Origin: BB31 sp964582525 | GTDB taxonomy: Bacteria; Pseudomonadota; Gammaproteobacteria; Beggiatoales; Beggiatoaceae | DNA length: 11,770 nucleotides | Assembly: GCA_964582525.1 (NCBI GenBank) | Contig: CAZOSP010000104.1 | Span: 1 to 11,770 of the forward strand | Direction: 5' to 3' | Part shown: positions 6,787 through 11,770 of the stretch, one piece after another | Position numbering within the stretch: position 1 is the stretch's first letter | How the letters are laid out: every line of letters starts with the position of its first letter | The notes under the pieces: model-generated | Databases searched by the model: none | What the model was told of the DNA's origin: nothing | Seen by the model: the letters and a program-made list of their open reading frames with translations, nothing else | Translations under genes and position numbers: made by a program

Positions 6787-6868
6787 CGCCAATTGGGGAG
6801 GTTTGCATCGCGGGAGTCGTCTGATGGAGGCGACGGGGGCATTTTTTGGGCATGGGCAATCATTTACA
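6723..6868 (-). pseudogene. Orphan 3' end of a second WD40-STAND gene
   Basis: On the minus strand, from about 6864 to the TAA at 6723, a frame reads MIAHAQKMPPSPP, then a divergent linker, then LTCAERARFFLEEVERCRAD and stop. This is clearly homologous to the end of the large gene, which reads MITHAKTFLPPRDL, then a linker, then the same LTCAERARFFLEEVERCRAD. An in-frame TAA stands directly before the ATG, and REP element 3 abuts it, so the rest of the gene is gone. The last ~60 bp is almost identical to the intact gene while the preceding ~80 bp has diverged, which fits a paralogue whose tip has been homogenised. It is not expected to be functional. Confidence 0.75.
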
Positions 6869-7065
6869 GTAGGGCGGATTAAGCGAAGCGTATCCGCCAC
6901 ACCCCGCCACCCCGCCAAACCCCGCTCGTGATGCCGAGAATCGGCGGATACGGCTTGGCGGATACGGTTGGCTTGGCGGATACGGCGCAAACAGACGCGC
7001 CTTAATCCGCCCTACATCTTTCCACTTCCTCCAGAAAAAACCGCGCCCGTTCTGCGCAGGTCAAC
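6869..7065. repeat. Long duplicated block, copy 2, with REP element 3
   Basis: This is the partner of 6590-6786. It opens with complete REP element 3 (6869-6899) and carries the three GGCGGATACGG half-REPs (6943, 6957, 6975). It runs into the 3' end of the intact WD40-STAND gene, whose final ~60 coding bases belong to the block. Confidence 0.88.
6975..7011. repeat. Inverted REP hairpin, copy C, overlapping the end of the large gene
   Basis: Same perfect outer (GGCGGAT / ATCCGCC) and inner (GGCGC / GCGCC) arms as copy B. The stop codon of the large gene (7002-7004) lies in its right arm, so translation ends inside the hairpin. It could act as a mRNA 3' barrier or terminator for that transcript. 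Confidence 0.85.
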
Positions 7066-10000
7066 AAATGCCCCGGCAACAGCTTGGGCGCTTTGTCTTC
7101 GCCGCTGAGGTCACGCGGCGGCAGGAAGGTTTTGGCGTGGGTAATCATTTCTTCCACAGTGGGAAAAGTCAGCCAAATTCGGGCGGTGTGGTCGCTTGAT
7201 GCGGTGATGATGCGCCGCCCGTCGGGGCTAAAGGTGGTTTTTAAGGTTTTTAACTCCTCCCCATTAAACGGGTCGTACCGGGTACCCCTTAAAACTTCCT
7301 CCTCGGTTAAGTTCAAAGCGGTGATAATATGCGTCCCATTCGGGCTGAAGGTAGCTTCTGATATATTATTCCGCATAGGCGAATTGAAGGCGCGGTCTAC
7401 AGCATCTGAGACGGTTTTCTCGCCGACATCCAAAAAAGCAATTTTGTCCCATCCCTTATTATGGGTTGTTATTGGTATTTCTTCACCCGTCAGGGGATTA
7501 ATAATGTCATAATTTCTTTGTTGTTCATGGACAATGTGCGTACCATCGGGGCTGAAGGACGTGGATTTGGCAAAATCCTCATACCCGCGTAACACTGCCA
7601 ATGCCTGCCCTTGTGCATCCCACAGCCGTGCGATGTTGTCCCAAGAAGTCGTGATGATGCGTGTACCGTCGGGGCTGAAGGCGGCGGCGCTAACCCAATC
7701 CTCATGCCCGCGCAATACCACCAGTTCTTGTCCTTGCGCATCCCACAGCCGGGCGGTCTTGTCCATAGAGGCGGTGACAATGCGTGTACTGTCCGGGCTG
7801 AAGGACGCGGAGGTGACCTCAGCCTCATGCCCGCGCAATACCACCAGTTCTTGCCCTTGCGCATCCCACAGCCGTGCGGTCTTGTCCATAGAGGCGGTGA
7901 CAATGCGTGTACCGTCGGGGCTGAAGGACACGGAGGTGGCAATACTCTCATGTCCGCGCAATACCGCCAATGCCTGCCCTTGCGCATCCCACAGGCGAAC
8001 AGTGTTGTCATCCACGCGTAACACCGCCAATTCATTCCCTTGCAAATCCCACAGTCGGGCAGTGTTGTCATCAGAGGCCGTGACTATGGGTGTGCCGTCT
8101 GGGCTAAAGGTAGCTGACCAGACAGTATCTTTATGTCCGCGAAACACCACTAATGGCTGCCCTTGCGCGTCCCACAGCTGGGCGGTCTTGTCCATAGAGG
8201 CGGTGACAATGCGTGTGCCGTCGGGGCTGAAGGACGCGGAGTTGACCTTATCCTCATGCCCGCGCAACACCGCCAATACCTGTCCTTGCCCATCCCACAG
8301 CCGGGTGGTCTTGTCACCAGAGGCGGTGACAATGCGTGTGCCATCGGGGCTGAAGGACGCGGAGGCGATAGCAGCCTCATGTCCGTGCAACATCGCTAAT
8401 ACCTGCCCTTGCCCATCCCACAGGCGGGCGGTGTTGTCATAAGAGGTGGTGACGATGCGGCGACCATCGGGACTGAACGAGGCTGAATTGACCTCATTTT
8501 CATGCCTGAGCGTAGCGAGGGGCTTGCCGCTGTCGGCTTCCCACAGGCGGGCGGTGTTGTCGTTTGAGGCGGTGACGATGCGCTCACCATCGGGACTGAA
8601 CGAGGCTGACCGTACAGTATCTTCATGCCCCTTGAGCGTAGCAAGGGGCTTGCCGCTGTCGGCTTCCCACAGGCGTGCGGTGTGGTCAAAAGAAGCAGTG
8701 ACGATGCGGCGACCATCGGCACTGAACGCCGCTGAAATTACAGTCTTTTCATGCCCCTTGAGCGTAGCGAGTGGTTTGCCGCTGTCGGCTGCCCACAGGC
8801 GGGCGGTGTCAGAGATGGTGACGATGCGGCGACCATCGGGACTTAACGAGGCTGAATTAACATAACCTTCATGCCTGAGCGCAGCAAGGTGGTTGCCGCT
8901 GTCGGCTTCCCACAGGCGGGCAGTCTTGTCCAAAGAGGCAGTGACGATGCGCTCACCATCGGGACTGAACGAGGCTGAATTGACATTATCTTCATGCCTG
9001 AGCGTAGCGAGGGGCTTGCCGCTGTCGGCTTCCCACAGGCGGGCAGTCTTGTCCAAAGAGGCAGTGACGATGCGCTCACCATCGGGACTGAACGAGGCTG
9101 AATTGACATTATCTTCATGCCTGAGCGTAGCGAGGGGCTTGCCGCTGTCGGCTTCCCACAGGCGGGCGGTATTGTCATGAGAGGCAGTGACAATGCGGCG
9201 ACCATCTGGACTAAACGACGCTGACAATACACTCTCTTCATGCCCGTTGAGGATAGCGATGAATTGACGAGTAGTCGCATCCCACACATAAGCCAGTTTG
9301 CCCGCATAAGTGAGCAAGCGTGTGCCATCAGGACTGAACACCGCACCCTCTACCTCATCATCATGCTGCAAAATCCCTTGATACTGACGATTCATCCCTC
9401 TGGAGAGAAAATCATAGGCAGGCGCGACAAAGGGACGCTGGGGATGGCTTTCTGAGGTATTTGGCAATGCTTCTAATGCCAAACGCATGGCAGTATTTTG
9501 GTTGCCTTTGTTCAATTCAATTTCTGCAAGCCCCGCCAACATGAGGGATTGGTTAATCAAAGATTGGGTGAATTTTTCTTCTGCGTCTTGCTGGTTTTGT
9601 TTAGCCAATTCAGCGTTTTCTGCGGCTTCCTGTGCCTTTTGCGTAGCACGTTGTTCATTTTCCGAGGCGATTTGCGCGTTTTGCTCCGATGCTTGCCAAA
9701 ACCACGCCGCCATGCCGCTCAAGCCCAACGCCACCACAAAAAACGCGATGCTAAAAACCACCCAGCGGCGTTGATTGCGGTGTTTCTCTGCCAACGCCTG
9801 CGCCAGGTGTTTCTCTGCCAACGCCTGCGCCAACGCCTGCGCCACTTTCTCCGCGCTATGCTGAATAAAAGTACGTTCATCTGCGGTGATTTCCGATTCC
9901 CGCTTGTCCAGCCATTCTTGCGCGGTGGACAGCCGCGCCCCACTGAGCAGTGCCTTGTCTTTTAGATCGCGTTGCAAGCCTTCTTGCCAGACGCGAAACG

Positions 10001-11591
10001 GGCGGTCGTCTTTCATCCACTCGCGCACCGGTTGCCAATGACGAATCAGGGCTTCGTGTGCGACTTCTACGCTGTTTTCGCCGGTCACCAGCAGCCGTTC
10101 ATCGGCGAGAAATTGAATAATGCGCTGTTGCGCGGGGTCGCTAAATTGGCTTAAAGCCGCGACTTTGCGCGTGTCTTCAGTGCCTTCGCCGGGTTGGATA
10201 AGTTGGATAAACAGGCGGCGCAGGGCGGTTTTGCCTTCGTCGCTCAAGCCTTGATAAATGCTGTCGGCGTGGTGCGCTAGGGCGTGGCTCACGCCGCCGA
10301 GGGCTTCGTAGCTGCGCAAGGTCAGCAGTTCGCCGCTGCGTTGTTCCCATAATTGCTTGAGGGTGAATTGCAACAGCGGCAGTTGTGCCGGACTGTCGCC
10401 GAGTTCGCCGATCATGCGTTGCGGCAAGCCTTCTTCAAAGCGCAGGCGTTGGTCTTCCAGCGGGCGGGTGATGGCGGCTTGCAAGCCGTCGGCATCCAGC
10501 GTTCCCAGCAGTTTGTGGCGATCTGCGTCCAGCCAAGCCGCCAAGCGCGGGTGATTGAGTGCCGCGCCAAGAAAATCAGCGCGCAGGGTGATCAGTAAGC
10601 AAAAACCCTGCGACAGGTCGAGCAGGGTCAACAGGCTGTCCAGCACGGCGGTTTGGGTGGCGGGCGGGTTGTTGGTGTAGAGTTCTTCAAATTGGTCTAT
10701 CACCAGCAGCAAGTGCGCACCGGTTTGGTCTTGAATGCGTTGTACCAGGGCTTGCGCCAGTGCGGGGCGGGCGGGCAAATCGGTACTGAGTTGTTCGATT
10801 TCAGAAAGCCGCGCCACTTGGTTGATTTGCTGTTGATACAAGCCGTCAATCAGCGCGGCAGCGAGTTGGTACAGGGCGCGGTCTCGCGGGCGGCAGGGGA
10901 GAATTTGCCAATCGTGCAGGCGCGGCAGCAAACCCGCCAACACCAGCGAAGATTTACCGCTGCCGCTGTTGCCAATCACCGCCACCAGACGGCGTTGCGT
11001 GACCAGTTGCTGCAAGTCGGCAATCGCGGCATCGCGCCCGAAAAATTGCGCGGCGTGTTGGGTTTGGAAGGCTTCCAAGCCGCGATAGGGGTTGTCGAGT
11101 TTGACCAGCGGCGGCAAGCTGTCGAGATCGCTCAAACTGCTGTCTTCTAGGCTTTCAATACCAAAACTTTCAATCAGTAGTTGCAGGCTTTGGTAGAGAA
11201 ACAGGGCTTGGCTGGGCGTAGCTTGTGCGCCGTCGTGAATCAGGGGATTGCGCAATTTGCTCAATTCGTCGAAATTCAGTAGGCGAATGCTGAGGAAATC
11301 CTTGCCTTTGGCTTTGCTCCAGGCATTGAGAAAATCGCTGTCGCGGATAATGCCGAGCAGTTGCCCTAGGGTGAAATCCTGAATACTGCCGCCACGCCCG
11401 CCTTTGGCGGTTTTTTTCTCGGCTTGGCGGATTTTGTCCTGCGTGGTTGGGTCCACTATCTCGAAATGGCGCAACAATAATTCGCGCAAAGCGTATTCAA
11501 TAATGCCAAGACTTTCTTTGGCAGCAATGGTGTAGCCGCCGCAATCGAGCAGGTTTTGCTTAATAAAGTGTAGGCGTTGTTCGAGGTTCAT
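7002..11591 (-). CDS. HEPN-like / nSTAND1 NTPase / TM / WD40-repeat protein, candidate conflict-system sensor
   Basis: This encodes a 1529-residue STAND protein. Residues 1-150 form a helical domain with R114-N-P-L-I-H119, which fits the HEPN RNase motif (RX4-6H with N after R). NPYRGLEAFQ (167-176) and FFGR open an nSTAND1 NTPase. Its Walker A is GNSGSGKSS (207-215), its Walker B is LLLVIDQFEELY (294-305), TLRADF (335-340) follows, and a winged-helix-like VEVAHEALIRHW (508-519) closes it. A basic/coiled-coil stretch (580-608), one transmembrane helix (about 610-632) and a second coiled coil (633-690) lead to WD40 repeats (about 739-1475) and a short tail. ATG 11591 is chosen over a TTG 12 nt upstream because GGAG lies 6 nt before it. 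STAND proteins with repeat sensors switch on NTP binding after a ligand docks to the repeats. A defence or programmed-death role is inference; the ligand is unknown. The gene stands alone, with no visible partner effector. Confidence 0.92.
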   Translation of the reverse strand: MNLEQRLHFIKQNLLDCGGYTIAAKESLGIIEYALRELLLRHFEIVDPTTQDKIRQAEKKTAKGGRGGSIQDFTLGQLLGIIRDSDFLNAWSKAKGKDFLSIRLLNFDELSKLRNPLIHDGAQATPSQALFLYQSLQLLIESFGIESLEDSSLSDLDSLPPLVKLDNPYRGLEAFQTQHAAQFFGRDAAIADLQQLVTQRRLVAVIGNSGSGKSSLVLAGLLPRLHDWQILPCRPRDRALYQLAAALIDGLYQQQINQVARLSEIEQLSTDLPARPALAQALVQRIQDQTGAHLLLVIDQFEELYTNNPPATQTAVLDSLLTLLDLSQGFCLLITLRADFLGAALNHPRLAAWLDADRHKLLGTLDADGLQAAITRPLEDQRLRFEEGLPQRMIGELGDSPAQLPLLQFTLKQLWEQRSGELLTLRSYEALGGVSHALAHHADSIYQGLSDEGKTALRRLFIQLIQPGEGTEDTRKVAALSQFSDPAQQRIIQFLADERLLVTGENSVEVAHEALIRHWQPVREWMKDDRPFRVWQEGLQRDLKDKALLSGARLSTAQEWLDKRESEITADERTFIQHSAEKVAQALAQALAEKHLAQALAEKHRNQRRWVVFSIAFFVVALGLSGMAAWFWQASEQNAQIASENEQRATQKAQEAAENAELAKQNQQDAEEKFTQSLINQSLMLAGLAEIELNKGNQNTAMRLALEALPNTSESHPQRPFVAPAYDFLSRGMNRQYQGILQHDDEVEGAVFSPDGTRLLTYAGKLAYVWDATTRQFIAILNGHEESVLSASFSPDGRRIVTASHDNTARLWEADSGKPLATLRHEDNVNSASFSPDGERIVTASLDKTARLWEADSGKPLATLRHEDNVNSASFSPDGERIVTASLDKTARLWEADSGNHLAALRHEGYVNSASLSPDGRRIVTISDTARLWAADSGKPLATLKGHEKTVISAAFSADGRRIVTASFDHTARLWEADSGKPLATLKGHEDTVRSASFSPDGERIVTASNDNTARLWEADSGKPLATLRHENEVNSASFSPDGRRIVTTSYDNTARLWDGQGQVLAMLHGHEAAIASASFSPDGTRIVTASGDKTTRLWDGQGQVLAVLRGHEDKVNSASFSPDGTRIVTASMDKTAQLWDAQGQPLVVFRGHKDTVWSATFSPDGTPIVTASDDNTARLWDLQGNELAVLRVDDNTVRLWDAQGQALAVLRGHESIATSVSFSPDGTRIVTASMDKTARLWDAQGQELVVLRGHEAEVTSASFSPDSTRIVTASMDKTARLWDAQGQELVVLRGHEDWVSAAAFSPDGTRIITTSWDNIARLWDAQGQALAVLRGYEDFAKSTSFSPDGTHIVHEQQRNYDIINPLTGEEIPITTHNKGWDKIAFLDVGEKTVSDAVDRAFNSPMRNNISEATFSPNGTHIITALNLTEEEVLRGTRYDPFNGEELKTLKTTFSPDGRRIITASSDHTARIWLTFPTVEEMITHAKTFLPPRDLSGEDKAPKLLPGHLLTCAERARFFLEEVERCRAD
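7590..9248 (-). repeat. WD40-encoding minisatellite, 123/126-bp units
   Basis: About 14 tandem units encode residues 782-1334 of the large protein. Two unit types are seen. The N-terminal units end in LWEADSGKPLATL; the C-terminal ones end in LWDAQGQxLAVL. They switch within the unit at about residues 1029-1068. The units at 9000-9122 and 8877-8999 differ at only four bases, all in the first 20 nt. One unit (7959-8018) is truncated to 20 codons, and one (residues 906-944) is two residues short. Beyond 7590 the repeats become degenerate. Confidence 0.92.
9779..9843 (-). repeat. 27-bp perfect tandem duplication before the TM helix
   Basis: GGTGTTTCTCTGCCAACGCC plus seven more bases occurs at 9779-9805 and again at 9806-9832 without change, followed by a 12-bp partial third copy. 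It encodes the doubled LAQALAEKH heptad-like segment (about residues 586-604) in the basic coiled coil just before the membrane helix. Its length is a multiple of three, so the frame is kept. Confidence 0.9.
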
Positions 11592-11715
11592 GGGCGACTC
11601 CAATTTGGTTATTCAACAATTTGTGCTGCTGTCGGGTTGGGGCGTGAATAGATGTGCTTATTGTGTGCCGCATTTTATCAGCTTATGATGCAAACGGTGT
11701 GGCTTCTGTAGCCCA

Positions 11716-11750
11716 GTAGGGTGCGCGACATCTTTTCGTCACGCACGCGG
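11716..11750 (+). repeat. Second-type REP-like hairpin upstream of the large gene
   Basis: A GTAG foot at 11716 is followed by GTGCGCGAC (11721-11729), which pairs with GTCACGCAC (11738-11746) with one mismatch, around ATCTTTTC. It has the GTAG-plus-stem layout of the other REPs but a different stem sequence, so it would be a separate REP family. The rest of 11592-11770 is the leader of the large gene; I see no clear promoter and no other gene there. Confidence 0.5.
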
Positions 11751-11770
11751 GATGATAGCACGCCGCCGAG

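Noticed and set aside
6689..6990. Open frames of about 80 codons on both strands across the REP region
   Set aside because: They run through REP hairpins and repeat spacers, so their translation is repeat-derived. Only the homologous gene tail in another frame is meaningful.
7534..8442. 302-codon plus-strand open frame antisense to the WD40 array
   Set aside because: It exists because the WD40 units have lengths divisible by three and lack stops in that frame. Its product is only a repeated Ser/Pro/Ala-rich shadow with no ribosome binding site.
9498..11150. Several plus-strand frames of 60-165 codons antisense to the STAND domain
   Set aside because: They are shadows of a clearly conserved minus-strand NTPase; none has its own recognisable domain.

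Overview
This 11.77-kb window looks like an accessory part of a gammaproteobacterial chromosome. Three things point there: the DUF805, DUF4124 and DUF3108 families, the GTAG-type REP elements with a neighbouring RAYT transposase, and the large nSTAND1-WD40 protein. A filamentous sulfur oxidiser of the Thiothrix type would fit, but that is inference, because no rRNA or other marker is present.

Layout. (1) Bases 1-1883: an intrinsic-terminator-like hairpin, then three minus-strand cell-envelope genes in transcription order: a DUF4124 secreted protein, a small lipoprotein 19 bp downstream, and, past a long hairpin, a DUF805 membrane protein. (2) About 1955-2334: a plus-strand group II intron remnant. 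The reverse-transcriptase ORF is missing and domain V is damaged; a short open frame that may be a 3' exon follows. (3) 2436-3179: a periplasmic DUF3108 protein on the minus strand. (4) 3180-4174: gene-poor, decayed DNA holding a frameshifted 5' fragment that resembles an IS66-type transposase N-terminus. (5) 4175-5800: a plus-strand gene for a 541-residue protein I do not recognise. (6) 5807-7011: a REP/BIME region around a RAYT (REP-associated tyrosine transposase) gene. It holds full REP hairpins, a ladder of half-REPs, a nearly identical block of about 197 bp present twice, and the orphaned tail of a second WD40 gene. (7) 7002-11591: one 1529-residue minus-strand gene. Its order is a HEPN-like N-terminus carrying R-N-x3-H, an nSTAND1 P-loop NTPase, a coiled coil with one transmembrane helix, and about 15 WD40 repeats encoded by a 123/126-bp minisatellite. 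(8) 11592-11770: its upstream region, with another REP-like hairpin.

The most interesting unit is the WD40-STAND gene with its REP surroundings. The protein has the layout of a signal-sensing NTPase from biological-conflict systems: repeat sensor, STAND switch and possible HEPN nuclease. Its sensor array shows recent expansion and contraction of units. Its stop codon and last codons lie inside a REP hairpin, and a paralogous tail with the same REP lies 279 bp away. This suggests that REP activity or recombination has remodelled the 3' ends of these genes.
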